Source: CAMDPA01 sp965223035 (GTDB taxonomy: Bacteria > Pseudomonadota > Alphaproteobacteria > Rhizobiales > Hyphomicrobiaceae). Taken from it: a DNA stretch of 64,000 bases. Positions within the stretch are counted from its first letter, which is position 1. Each line of letters begins with the position of its first letter. Below, piece after piece: positions 8,728-17,933 of the stretch. A program made the translations under genes and the position numbers. The stretch covers positions 5,828,001-5,892,000 of the forward strand of contig OZ244980.1 in NCBI GenBank assembly GCA_965223035.1. The letters run 5' to 3'. The notes under the pieces are model-generated. The model saw only the letters and a program-made list of their open reading frames with translations, searched no databases and was not told where the DNA came from.

Positions 8728-9666
8728 CTAACCCGGTTGTCGGCGGTGCTCCCCCCACAGGTTGAAGATGTTGCCGGCAAGAACAACGGCCGTCCCCAAC
8801 AGGACGATTGGATTTAACTGTTCGTTGTAAACCAATACGCCGATCACCGCGATCAGCGGTAGGCGGAGGAAGTCCATCGGCGCCACCACAACGGCATCGG
8901 CGTAGGACAGAGCCCGGGCCAAGCCATAGTGCGCCGCCAGACTGCTTAATCCCAACAGCACGACCCAAGGTAAGGTCTCGTTGTCGGGAAAGGTCAGCGT
9001 GGAGTAACCGAGAATAAACGCCAACACGGTGTGATTGACGACCATGAACATCAAGATCGTGAGTGGGCCGTCCGCTCGCGTCAAATAGCGCGTCCCAATG
9101 GTGTTTAACGCGAACATCAAGGCGCAGGTCACAGCCAACAAGGTACCCAAACTCATGCTGGCGCTGCCGGGCTGAATAATGATCAGTGCGCCGATGAATC
9201 CCAAGGCTGCCGCGATCACTCTGACAATCGTCAAGCGCTCACCCAAGATCAGCGGGGCCAAGATCGCCACCCACAACGGCGCCGTGAACTCCAAGGAAAA
9301 CAGCTCAACCAACGGGATCATCAACAGCGCCGACATCCAGCTCCATTGACCGGCGAAGTGGGCCCAAGCCCGCAACACGTTCAGAATCGGCTGGCGCGTG
9401 CGAAGGCTGGAGAGCCGGATCCCCATCACCTGGAACACGATCAAAAGGACGATCAGCGAAATCAGATTGCGATAGAAGACCATGTGCATGGCAGACAGCT
9501 TTTCGCCTGCCGCGCGGCCGGTCACAGCGGTTAACACGAAGCACAACAGCGCAACGCCCATCCATAACGCAGCTCTCAACACATTATGCGTTTGGCGCCC
9601 CCGCGCCGTCGATGCCGGCGTGGAGACAGCGTCTTTTTGCGTGCTCACGGGTTGGTCTCCAAGCAT
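8728..9666 (-). CDS. EamA/DMT-superfamily membrane transporter
   Basis: A 312-residue integral membrane protein with about ten hydrophobic segments in two homologous EamA halves (first helix around LWMGVALLCFVLTAVTG; second half includes LLAVTCALMFALNTIGTRYL). The phrase SAMHMVFYRNLISLIVLL and the mid-protein SLEFTAPLWVAILAPLILGE are typical of S-adenosylmethionine/metabolite-exporter-like members. Substrate is not deducible. The start is uncertain: ATG at 9666 has a weak ribosome site and an in-frame start at 9705 exists. Divergent from the LysE-type exporter. Confidence 0.8.
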   Translation of the reverse strand: MLGDQPVSTQKDAVSTPASTARGRQTHNVLRAALWMGVALLCFVLTAVTGRAAGEKLSAMHMVFYRNLISLIVLLIVFQVMGIRLSSLRTRQPILNVLRAWAHFAGQWSWMSALLMIPLVELFSLEFTAPLWVAILAPLILGERLTIVRVIAAALGFIGALIIIQPGSASMSLGTLLAVTCALMFALNTIGTRYLTRADGPLTILMFMVVNHTVLAFILGYSTLTFPDNETLPWVVLLGLSSLAAHYGLARALSYADAVVVAPMDFLRLPLIAVIGVLVYNEQLNPIVLLGTAVVLAGNIFNLWGEHRRQPG

Positions 9667-9809
9667 GTATGGCACTCGTGTAGGCTGACGCTGCGCCGTC
9701 GGCAACTTTTATGCGCGCCGGCATCGGCCTGAGCCGTCATCAATCCCGGGCCGGCGCGATCGCGGTCAGGGTAACAGCCCGAGGCGTGGTACGGCCGTTG
9801 AGTGAAATT

Positions 9810-10430
9810 ATGGACTACATCATACCACTGGTGACACTCGCTACGGTGCAGCTGCTCGCCGTCATGAGCCCGGGCCAGTCGTTCATTCTGATCTCCAAGC
9901 TGGCCCTGTCGGCCGGCCGGACGGCGGCGCTGGCCGCCACCCTCGGGCTCGGCGTCGGAACACTGATATGGTCGGCCGCAGCGATTGCCGGGTTGGCGCT
10001 GGTGTTCAAGCAGGCCGGATGGCTCTACAGCCTGTTCAAGATTGCCGGTGGATTGTATCTGCTGTACCTGGCGGCGCTGATGTGGCGCAATGCCGAGTTT
10101 GTGCCGATCACCGAGCCGGTCGGCACCAAGCCGTTGGCGGCGATGCCGGCGTTCTGGCTTGGGCTGCTCACCCAAATCGCCAATCCGAAGGTCGCGGTGT
10201 TCTTTGGATCGATCTTCGTGGCGCTGCTGCCTCCGGCTGCCCCGCCATGGGTTTATGGGTTGAGCATGGGGATCGTGGTCCTCAACGAAACGCTCTGGTA
10301 CGCGCTGGTTGGCACTGCGCTGTCCGTGACGTCCTCGCGGGCGATGTATTTGCGGGCGAAAGCGTGGATCGACCGGACCATGGCCGTATTACTCGGTGCC
10401 ATCGGTGTGCGGCTGATCGCAGACATGTAG
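9810..10430 (+). CDS. LysE/RhtB-family amino-acid exporter
   Basis: A 206-residue inner-membrane protein with six hydrophobic segments. The family's N-terminal signature is clear: LLAVMSPGQSFILI (usually P-G-P), followed by LGLGVGTLIW and a central LLTQIANPKVAVFFGSIF. LysE/RhtB proteins export amino acids or derivatives. Start ATG at 9810 gives the usual length; an in-frame extension to 9711 has no homology. It ends 12 bp before a mosaic palindromic element. Confidence 0.88.
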   Translation: MDYIIPLVTLATVQLLAVMSPGQSFILISKLALSAGRTAALAATLGLGVGTLIWSAAAIAGLALVFKQAGWLYSLFKIAGGLYLLYLAALMWRNAEFVPITEPVGTKPLAAMPAFWLGLLTQIANPKVAVFFGSIFVALLPPAAPPWVYGLSMGIVVLNETLWYALVGTALSVTSSRAMYLRAKAWIDRTMAVLLGAIGVRLIADM

Positions 10431-10442
10431 CCTCATGGAGCG

Positions 10443-10506
10443 CTAGAGCAACCTGCCTTTAATCGGAACCGGCTTTGCGGTTCCGATTTAAGGCGCGATG
10501 ATCTAG
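10443..10506 (+). repeat. Mosaic palindromic element, short A/B chimera
   Basis: Reads CTAGAGCAACCTGCC ... GCGCGATGATCTAG, one 61-bp near-palindrome bounded by CTAG. Its left arm is A-type (GAGCAAC) and its right arm is B-type (GATGATC), joined at a shared TCGGAACCGGC...GGTTCCGA core. Intergenic, just after the LysE-type gene, and able to act as a transcriptional hairpin. Confidence 0.9.
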
Positions 10507-10668
10507 GCTGCGGTGACGATGGCGGATACCGGCCCACGCAATGGGTTGGCTGCGCCGCGGAGATTTAGCTTGTGCAACGTGACCGGGATCATGGCAGTCC
10601 CGCATGCAGGCAGGTTGCCCGCGGGGCCGGCCGCCATCGTCTAAACGGGTCGGCAACAGGAGCACGAG

Positions 10669-13026
10669 ATGGCGGGTGGTGCGGCAGAGGCTGCCAAGGG
10701 CTGGATCGGGCGGCGCGTTAAACGCCTGGAGGACGACCCATTGCTGCGCGGCACGGCCTGCTTCATCGACGACATCCAGTTGCCAGGTCTGTTACACGCT
10801 GCATTCCTGCGTAGCCCCATCGCCCACGGGCTCATTCGTCGGATGCAGACGGCCGCCGCCGTATCGCTTGAAGGCGTCCACGCCGTGTTGACCTACGCCG
10901 ATCTCAGGGCGCTGCTGACGTCGGACCGGATCCCGCAAGCGTTGCCCGCGCGCGCCATCCGCTTCGACGTCGATCCGCCCTGCCTGGCGAACGAGGAGGT
11001 GTGTTACGTCGGTGAGCCGATCGCGGTCGTCATCGCCGATAACCGCCGCGTGGCGGAAGATGGGGTGGGCCGGATCGCGCTCGACATCGAACCGTTGGCT
11101 GCGGTCGTCGATCCACGCGCGGGGCTCGAGCCCGGCGCGCCGAAGGCACGCAATGATTGCCCGGACAATTTGGTGGCCTCGACCAGCATCAGCTACGGCG
11201 AGATCGACGCCGCCTTTGCGCAGGCCACCCACGTGATCGCCGACCGCTTCCGCCTCGATAAAGGCGGCATGCACGCCGTTGAGACGCGCGGCGTGGTCGC
11301 CCATCACGACGCCATCGATGATCTGCTCACGGTTCGAATCAATTCGCAGATGCCGCATCGGGCGAAGCAAATCCTGGTCGCCGCGCTCGGTCTCGGCGAG
11401 CACCAAGTGCGGGTGACGACACCAGCGGTCGGTGGTGGGTTTGGGCCGAAGGCAACGTTCCATCCCGAGGAATTGACGATTCCTGCGGCGGCGATGCTGC
11501 TGGGAGCACCGATCGCGTGGACCGAGGATCGCTACGAAAGCTTCGTCGCGTCGTGCGGCGAGCGGCTGCAGGATTGGGACATGCGGCTGGCGGTCGATGC
11601 CGACGGACGGCTGCTCGGTCTAAGCGGCCGGCTGTGTCACGACCATGGTGCGGCGACGCCCTACGGCGTGGCTTTGCCGTTCAATGCCGCGTCCAACGTC
11701 GTGGGACCCTACCGCTTGCCGGCCTACGACATCAAAATCGATCTGTGCCTGACCAACAAGGTGCCGGCCGTGCCGACCCGCGGTGCGGGTCGTCCGCAAG
11801 GCATGTTCGTCATGGAGCGGATGCTCGATGGCGCGGCGGAGGCCTGCGGGCTTGCGCGCGATGAGATCCGGCGGCGCAATCTGATCGCGCCGGACGAAAT
11901 GCCGTACACGGTGCCGATCATCCAACGCGATGGCGGCGCGATGGTCTACGACAGTGGGGATTATCCTGAAAGCCAGCGGCGGGCCTTGTCCGCGGCCGGA
12001 TGGGTGGATTTCGAGCAGCGGCGCGCGGCGGCGCGCGCCCAGGGCCGGCTGCTTGGCATCGGGCTTGCCAATTACGTGGAGGCGACGGGGCGCGGGCCGT
12101 TCGAATCGGCGGCCGTTCGCATTGGACCATCCGGCGCCGTCTCGATCGCCAGCGGCGCGACGGCCCAAGGCCAAGGCGTGGCAACCATGTTGGCGCAAAT
12201 CACGGCCGACGTGCTGGACCTTCCACCGGCCGACGTCCACGTGGTGGTTGGCGACACACTGGGAACGCCGATGGGGCTCGGCGCCTTCGCCAGTCGTCAG
12301 ACCGTCACGGCGGGCAACGCGATGTTGCGTGCGGTCAGTGAGGTCGCGGACAAGGCAAAGCTGGTGGCGTCCCACATGCTGGAGGTGTCGCCAGAAGATC
12401 TGGAGATCCGAGCCGGGCGGGTCGAGGTCAAAGGGGTGCCCGGCAAGGGCAGGAGCCTGGCGGAGATTGCGCACGCGATTTCAGGCGTGCCCGGTTTCGC
12501 GTTACCGGGCAATGTCGCTCCGGGGTTGGCCGCAGGCGTGGATTACCGGACCACCGGCCTGACCTATTGTAACGGCAGTCACGTCGTCGAAGCAGAGGTC
12601 GACCCGGAAACCGGCGGCGTGCGCCTTAACCGATATGTGGTGGTGCACGATTGCGGCCGCGTGATCAATCCGATGCTGGTCGACGGTCAGGTTGAGGGTG
12701 CCGTGGTGCACGGCATCAGCGCAACGCTTTACGAGTGGATGGTGTTTTCAAACGACGGCCAGCCACTATCGATCAGCTATGGCGACTATCTGCTGCCGAC
12801 GGCCGTCGGCCTGCCGCGCATTGAAATTCACCACATGGAAAGCCCGACGCCGCTCAACCCGCTGGGGGTCAAGGGCGCCGGAGAAAGCGGCACGATTGGC
12901 GCGCCGGCTGCCATCGTTTCAGCCGTCGAGGACGCGTTGCGCCCGCTCGGGGTCAGGGTGCGCGAATTCCCACTGACGCCGGCAAGGCTGCGCGACTTGA
13001 TCGCTCAGGCGACCGAGCCGCGATGA
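10669..13026 (+). CDS. Molybdenum hydroxylase (xanthine dehydrogenase/CoxL family) large subunit
   Basis: A 785-residue catalytic subunit that would carry the molybdopterin-cytosine-dinucleotide cofactor. Order of landmarks: GRRVKRLEDDPLLRG and DIQLPGLLHAAFLRS (fused N-terminal domain), VGGGFGPKATFHPEE, the loop PTRGAGRPQG, QGQGVATMLAQI, and the catalytic glutamate segment KGAGESGTIGAP. The GAGR loop replaces the form I CO-dehydrogenase CSFR motif, so it is a form II-type hydroxylase, not a CO dehydrogenase. Good ribosome site (AGGAG). The usual iron-sulfur and FAD subunit genes are not adjacent on either side, so electron-transfer partners must be elsewhere. Confidence 0.88.
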   Translation: MAGGAAEAAKGWIGRRVKRLEDDPLLRGTACFIDDIQLPGLLHAAFLRSPIAHGLIRRMQTAAAVSLEGVHAVLTYADLRALLTSDRIPQALPARAIRFDVDPPCLANEEVCYVGEPIAVVIADNRRVAEDGVGRIALDIEPLAAVVDPRAGLEPGAPKARNDCPDNLVASTSISYGEIDAAFAQATHVIADRFRLDKGGMHAVETRGVVAHHDAIDDLLTVRINSQMPHRAKQILVAALGLGEHQVRVTTPAVGGGFGPKATFHPEELTIPAAAMLLGAPIAWTEDRYESFVASCGERLQDWDMRLAVDADGRLLGLSGRLCHDHGAATPYGVALPFNAASNVVGPYRLPAYDIKIDLCLTNKVPAVPTRGAGRPQGMFVMERMLDGAAEACGLARDEIRRRNLIAPDEMPYTVPIIQRDGGAMVYDSGDYPESQRRALSAAGWVDFEQRRAAARAQGRLLGIGLANYVEATGRGPFESAAVRIGPSGAVSIASGATAQGQGVATMLAQITADVLDLPPADVHVVVGDTLGTPMGLGAFASRQTVTAGNAMLRAVSEVADKAKLVASHMLEVSPEDLEIRAGRVEVKGVPGKGRSLAEIAHAISGVPGFALPGNVAPGLAAGVDYRTTGLTYCNGSHVVEAEVDPETGGVRLNRYVVVHDCGRVINPMLVDGQVEGAVVHGISATLYEWMVFSNDGQPLSISYGDYLLPTAVGLPRIEIHHMESPTPLNPLGVKGAGESGTIGAPAAIVSAVEDALRPLGVRVREFPLTPARLRDLIAQATEPR

Positions 13027-13028
13027 GG

Positions 13029-13871
13029 CTACTTCACCTGCCCGGTGGATTTCAGGAAGCGCGCCATACCGGCGATGTTGAGCGGCCGCCACTGCTTGTA
13101 TTGCTGCCAATCCTTGTAGTCTTCGAGCGTCAACTCCTGCTGCAAGTCTGGCACGGACTTGCCGGCCTTCAGACCCGCCAAAACCTGGGCGCGCAAAGCT
13201 TGCATGTAACTGCGGACGTCGCCGGCGTCGGCCTTGACGCCGACCTTGCCGTGGCCCGGGGCGAAGATCTTGAAGTCAAGCGCCTCGACCGCCTTGACCT
13301 GATTGATCCACCCGTCGACGTTCGAGCGCGGCATATCGCGATAGGGCAAGCGCTTGGGCGAAGCCGCGTCGACGATGAAGCCAACATTCTCCGGCCTGAC
13401 GACGACGGCGATCAGGTCGCGACCGTGGCCTTCGCCGAGCCAGCTGAGTTCGAAGGTCTTGTTACCCACCGTCAGCTGCATTTTGTCGTTGAAGCGAATG
13501 TCCGGCGCCACCCCATCGATCGCCGCTGGAGCGTTGGCGTGCGCGATCACGGTCGCAGTATCGGCGAACACCTTGCCACCCGATGCGTGATCGAGGTGGC
13601 TATGGCTGTAAATCAAGTGACTGACCGGCTTGGCACCGCGCTTTTGCAGCTCCAGCCTCAGCCAGGCCGCCGCGGTGGCGTTGATGGGGTCGACCACCAC
13701 CGTGCCGGCATCGGTGAAAACCACCAAGGCGTAGTGAAAGTTGCTCTGGGCCCGATAGACGTCGCCGGCAACCTGGGTCAGCGAGCGCTTCGCTGCGGAC
13801 TGAGCGATGGCGCCCTGGCCGAACGCGCATAAGGTCAGCGCAACGGCAAATACGCGCAGTAAGGAAAGCAT
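13029..13871 (-). CDS. Secreted metallo-beta-lactamase-fold hydrolase
   Basis: A 280-residue protein with a signal peptide (MLSLLRVFAVALTLCAFGQG, cleavage near AIAQ-SA), so it acts in the periplasm. Zinc-binding motif SHSHLDHASGG is intact, with further candidate ligands in GEGHGRD and the C-terminal APGHGKVG. It lacks the DxHxDH variations of glyoxalases and most resembles the broad quinoprotein-relay/MBL hydrolase group. Substrate unknown. Start ATG at 13871 follows AGGAG by 8 bases. Its stop is 2 bp from the stop of the convergent molybdenum hydroxylase gene. Confidence 0.82.
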   Translation of the reverse strand: MLSLLRVFAVALTLCAFGQGAIAQSAAKRSLTQVAGDVYRAQSNFHYALVVFTDAGTVVVDPINATAAAWLRLELQKRGAKPVSHLIYSHSHLDHASGGKVFADTATVIAHANAPAAIDGVAPDIRFNDKMQLTVGNKTFELSWLGEGHGRDLIAVVVRPENVGFIVDAASPKRLPYRDMPRSNVDGWINQVKAVEALDFKIFAPGHGKVGVKADAGDVRSYMQALRAQVLAGLKAGKSVPDLQQELTLEDYKDWQQYKQWRPLNIAGMARFLKSTGQVK

Positions 13872-14161
13872 CACAACGACTCCTGTGGAGAGGACACACG
13901 AAGTGACCGAGACGACAGCGCTCTGTGGAGCGCACGGTCGCCTTTGGATTAGGCCCGCTTTTTGCCGACTTTCAACACGATTGCGGTGGAGCGCCACGCA
14001 CGCGCATTCGCCAGTCCAGCGACCCCTTCTATTTCTCCCTCATGATCAATGCCTTATAAAGACAGGGTCAATTTCCTCTGTCGCCACCATATCAAAATTG
14101 TGATCGCGCGGGACCTCAATCGCCCGCGCATAAGCCGGCCGAAAGCGATCGGTTCTCAACT

Positions 14162-14601
14162 GTGCGAGATCGCGCGCGCTTCACTCGAAAGGGATGGGCG
14201 ACCTATTTCTTGGATCAGAACGGGCGCAATTGGACCCAGCACGTAGAGACTACACTGCTCAGACCGCAGACGCTCGAGGTGTGCTTTCGGCGGGTGGTCG
14301 AAGGTGTGGTCGATGCGGCAATTGCGGATGCGCTGTCCGGCCGCGCGACCATCTTGGACTTGATACTTGCCAACCAGGTCGAATGGTTGGATCGCCAGTT
14401 GCTATCGAAGCAATGCACGTCGTCGTCAATAAGGTGCATCCCAAGGCGCGCATTCTCGTTCATTACGTCAATAGCGGGCTCAAGCGCCTAAAAGCGCTTG
14501 GTGCCCAAGACAGGATTATCGACCGGCATCTCAAAACATTCTGGGCGGCCGAGCAAACGCGCGGGCTCGCCGGCGGCAGCGATCTCACGCAAACAAATTG
14601 A
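14162..14601 (+). pseudogene. Frameshifted solute-binding protein (SBP_bac_3) remnant
   Basis: Two reading frames together give the C-terminal lobe of a periplasmic amino-acid-binding protein. Frame one reads ETTLLRPQTLEVCFRRVVEG, then VVDAAIADALSGRATI and EWLDRQLLS. A one-base shift near 14410 moves to the frame reading MHVVVNKVHPKARILVHYVN, SGLKRLKALGAQDRIIDRHL and KTFWAAE. This order (inhibitor-like loop, pseudo-hinge, H-x-VVNK, then G-x-x-D-R-I) is the usual SBP_bac_3 C-terminus. The N-terminal lobe and signal peptide are missing or in yet another frame, so this is a decayed gene. Confidence 0.6.
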
Positions 14602-14803
14602 TGGCCCGCACCAGCCCATCAACGTGGCCTAAATCGCCGCGGATGGTCGGCTGTTGCAGCTCGGTGCCCGCCTGCGATCCAGGTTCCGCGAGGGCCAAAG
14701 CCAATAGCACGACGCCAAGCAATGTCCTCATTGATCTTGCCCACCAACGCCATCCACCGGCCAAACCAACACCGCTGATGATCGGCACAACATGATGTGC
14801 ACG
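14602..14803. other. Short gap with a possible orphan signal peptide
   Basis: A minus-strand frame (about 14585-14731) begins MRTLLGVVLLALALAEPGSQ, which looks like a signal peptide, but terminates after 48 codons with no recognisable mature domain. It may be the head of a deleted secreted protein or chance. Nothing else is visible. Confidence 0.25.
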
Positions 14804-15688
14804 TCAGCGGGCGCTTTGCAGCGTCGAATCGAAGCGGGAGGCGGTCATGTTGCCGAGCGCCCGCATCATGGCCCGATAGGTCTGGACGCCCTCGGCGTGC
14901 GCCTTGCGCGCGGCCACGTCGGAATCGGCATGAGGTATCGAAATCTCGTTGGGAAACAGGTCGTGATGGCGGCGGCCGCGCACCAACTTGGTCGAGCAAA
15001 TGGCGCCGCTGTCGATGATATGCCGTGTCGGTCGCACATACGCTGGAATGAAGTGCATGCACATGCCAATGCGCCGATCATCGCCATGGTTGCCGGCAGA
15101 GCCATGGATCGTGCAGGTGTGATGCATCGACATCTGCCCCGGCGCGAGCGGCATTTCTATGGTTTGGGTTTCATCAAAGCTATGTTCCACGGTTTGACCG
15201 CTCGACAATAAATTGTCCTTGGTCGGTTTGAGCTCAGAGGGGAGCTGGCCCAACTTGTGGCTACCGGGGAGCACGCGCACGCAGCCGCTGTCGGCGTTGG
15301 CCGGCGACAGCGCCAGCCACACCGTCACGTGGTCCAGCGGCTCCAGCCCGAAGTAGGTCGAATCTTGATGCCAGCTCACGAAGGCGCTGGTGTGCGCCTC
15401 CTTGATCCAACTGGTGGTGGTGTAGACCATCAGATCCGGACCGAGCAGATCCTCCACCGCGTCGAGGATGCGTGGGTGGGTCAACAGCTCGTAGGCCCAG
15501 GTGAAGAGCAGATAAGTCTTGGTCCGCTGCTCACCGGTGATCGGCGTCCCCTGGGCGCGCTCGAACGCCTCCAGCCGCGCGCGGTAGCCAGCCGCCTCGC
15601 CGGCCGCCATCACGTGAACCGGATAGACGTAGCCGTTGTCGCGGAAGCCTTGCACTTGCTCAAGCGTCAGCACCTTTGGCGTGGTCAT
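14804..15688 (-). CDS. Phytanoyl-CoA dioxygenase (PhyH) family Fe(II)/2-oxoglutarate oxygenase
   Basis: A 294-residue cytoplasmic oxygenase. The iron-binding facial triad is visible as HxD in SWHQDSTYFG plus the distal histidine in MHHTCTIHGSAGNHGDD, followed by an arginine (DDRRIGMCMHFI) for 2-oxoglutarate. VRVLPGSHKLG is the typical PhyH strand. Start ATG at 15688 has GAGGA 7 bases upstream; the long in-frame extension upstream is antisense to the neighbour. It is divergent from a GMC oxidoreductase, and a second PhyH/GMC pair lies at 31.8-34.3 kb, so the two activities probably act in one pathway. Substrate unknown. Confidence 0.85.
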   Translation of the reverse strand: MTTPKVLTLEQVQGFRDNGYVYPVHVMAAGEAAGYRARLEAFERAQGTPITGEQRTKTYLLFTWAYELLTHPRILDAVEDLLGPDLMVYTTTSWIKEAHTSAFVSWHQDSTYFGLEPLDHVTVWLALSPANADSGCVRVLPGSHKLGQLPSELKPTKDNLLSSGQTVEHSFDETQTIEMPLAPGQMSMHHTCTIHGSAGNHGDDRRIGMCMHFIPAYVRPTRHIIDSGAICSTKLVRGRRHHDLFPNEISIPHADSDVAARKAHAEGVQTYRAMMRALGNMTASRFDSTLQSAR

Positions 15689-15985
15689 CAGTCGGTCCTC
15701 GTCCTGGTTCACGTCGGGCGTATCATGGCAGATTGCGTGCCGTGGCGGAACGGGGTCGTCAATCGTCGGCAACTGCCTTGCCAGCGCCATTGGAGGCGCT
15801 AGGCTGAGGGTCGAGATCATGATGGGATGATGCACCTCGCCGGAGCCCCGCGCAGCGCCCGGCGTTGGTGACAACGAGCGCGCACTCGCTCGGCGTGGTG
15901 GGGCGAGGCCGCCTGCAATTGCCAGCACCGCAGCGATCAATGCACAGGCGACCCAGACCCGCCGATGGACCAGGAGATCGACGAC

Positions 15986-17689
15986 ATGGCGGCACCGCAG
16001 CTTGCAAGCGCCAACCGCTACGACTTCATCATTGTTGGAGCTGGTTCGGCGGGTTGCGTGCTGGCCCATCGCTTGAGCGCAGATCCCACCATCCGCGTGC
16101 TGCTGCTGGAAGCGGGCGGACGCGATCTCGACCCGTTGATCCACGTGCCGTTGGGCATCGGCAAGATGCATCAGCATCGCTTGCATGATTGGGGGTATGA
16201 CTCCGAGCCGGAGCCGAATTTGGGGGGTCGTCGGATCAGGGCGCTCCGCGGCAAGGTGCTTGGCGGCAGCTCGGCGATCAACGTGATGGCCTACACCCGC
16301 GGTCATCCGGGCGACTATGATCGATGGGCACGCGGTGGCGCTGCTGGCTGGTCGTTCAAAGAGGTGTTGCCGTACTTCAAGCGTAGCGAGAGCTGGGAGG
16401 GCGGCGAGGACGCTTATCGCGGCGGCTCCGGCCCCCTCGGCACCCAATGGGCGCGGACGAAGGATCCGATTTACCCGGCTTGGATGGCGGCGGCACGGGC
16501 AGCCGGTTGGCCCACCACCGATGATTACAATGGTGCGCAGCCGGTGGGTTTCGGCCGCAGCCAGTACACGATCCGCGACGGTCGGCGTTGCTCGGCCGCG
16601 GTGGCCTATCTGCGGCCGAGCATGACGCGACGCAATCTTACGATCCTGACCCGCGCCACCGCCACCCGCGTGTTACTCGAGGGCAAGCGGGCGGTCGGCG
16701 TCGAATTCGTCCGGCGCGGCAGGGCCAGCCGTGCGGCCGTGGAGCGCGAGGTGATCTTGGCGGCTGGCGCATTCAATTCGCCTCAGATCCTGATGCTGTC
16801 GGGACTAGGTCCGGCCCAGCATCTGAAAGAGATCGGTCTGTCCACCGTCGTCGATCTTCCCGTTGGTCAAAACCTGCAGGATCACGTGGCGCCGCTGATC
16901 TTGTGGGCGCGGCCGACGCAGACCAGTACGTTTCGCGATAACCTGCGACTGGACCGCATCGCCGTGGGAATGGCCAGCGCCTATCTGTTCGGAACGGGCA
17001 GCGGCACCGTCGTGCCCGGCGGCATGCACGCCTTTATCAAGTCCAGCCCGGACCGCGAGGTTCCGGATATCGAGTTCATGTTTCGCGGGGCGCCGCCTGC
17101 AGCCGACATCTGGTTTCCCTGGATCAAACAACCGTTCGAAGACGGCTTCGGCATGCGACCCTGCCTGTTGCACCCGGAAAGCCGAGGCGAGGTCAAGTTG
17201 GCCAACGCCGACCCGTTGGCCAATCCACGCATCCGCTTCAACTTCCTCAACACCGACACCGATCTTGCGACGTTGCGGCTTGGCTTTCGCATCGCGCGCG
17301 ACGTGACGGCCCGCGCGCCACTCGATCCCTTCCGGGGGGCGGAACTGAGCCCGGGACCCGACGTGACCACAGATCGGCAGATCGACCAATGGATGCGCCA
17401 GACGATCACGACTGTGGAGCATCCCGCTGGGACGGCGAAGATGGGCGTTGGCGCAGACGCGGTGGTCGATCCACAGCTGCGTGTGTATGGGGTCGATGGT
17501 CTGCGGGTTGTCGATGCCTCTGTGATGCCCGATTTGATATCCGCGCACCTGAATTCCTGCGTTTTGATGATCGGCGAGAAGGCCGCCGACATCATTTTAT
17601 CCGGCCAAATTGACTGCCCAACGCCGGCCGATTCAGAGGCGCACGCTGCCGTCGGTCCCGCCCCTTGGAAAGGGCGAACCACCGCGTAG
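15986..17689 (+). CDS. GMC-family FAD oxidoreductase (choline/alcohol dehydrogenase-like)
   Basis: A 567-residue flavoprotein. N-terminal Rossmann motif FIIVGAGSAGCVLAHRLS; GMC signature 1 around KVLGGSSAINVMAYTRGH; signature 2 around AAGAFNSPQILMLSGLG; active-site histidine region EHPAGTAKMG and a second polar residue in LISAHLNSCVLMIGEK. The family oxidises alcohols to aldehydes. ATG at 15986 is preferred because AGGAG lies 9 bases upstream inside the alternative longer N-terminus (ATG 15965). Transcribed away from the PhyH gene. Confidence 0.88.
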   Translation: MAAPQLASANRYDFIIVGAGSAGCVLAHRLSADPTIRVLLLEAGGRDLDPLIHVPLGIGKMHQHRLHDWGYDSEPEPNLGGRRIRALRGKVLGGSSAINVMAYTRGHPGDYDRWARGGAAGWSFKEVLPYFKRSESWEGGEDAYRGGSGPLGTQWARTKDPIYPAWMAAARAAGWPTTDDYNGAQPVGFGRSQYTIRDGRRCSAAVAYLRPSMTRRNLTILTRATATRVLLEGKRAVGVEFVRRGRASRAAVEREVILAAGAFNSPQILMLSGLGPAQHLKEIGLSTVVDLPVGQNLQDHVAPLILWARPTQTSTFRDNLRLDRIAVGMASAYLFGTGSGTVVPGGMHAFIKSSPDREVPDIEFMFRGAPPAADIWFPWIKQPFEDGFGMRPCLLHPESRGEVKLANADPLANPRIRFNFLNTDTDLATLRLGFRIARDVTARAPLDPFRGAELSPGPDVTTDRQIDQWMRQTITTVEHPAGTAKMGVGADAVVDPQLRVYGVDGLRVVDASVMPDLISAHLNSCVLMIGEKAADIILSGQIDCPTPADSEAHAAVGPAPWKGRTTA

Positions 17690-17933
17690 CAGCGGCGGTG
17701 GATCCGTGACCACCTGCGCTGGGTCAATGGCCGATTGCCGCTGCTATGCGGAGCCATCCACATCCAGTCTGATCGGCAAATCAATTCGTGCGCTATCGAA
17801 CCTCAAATTGCCACACTCAAGTTTGATTTGATTACGCGTAGGGTCGTCAACGACCCGTTAACCTTAGCCGGTCAATGTGATCCAGAGGAGCGCATGGCGC
17901 CGGCGTGCGCGTTAGTTTGTACAGGTCTCGGAC

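Noticed and set aside
11620..12474. Minus-strand open frame of 284 codons
   Set aside because: Shadow of the molybdenum hydroxylase; low-complexity Arg/His composition.
10669..13026. Carbon monoxide dehydrogenase large subunit
   Set aside because: The form I active-site loop CSFR is replaced by GAGR and no coxM/coxS is adjacent.
13023..13832. Plus-strand open frame of 269 codons
   Set aside because: Antisense to the MBL-fold gene, which has a signal peptide and zinc motif.
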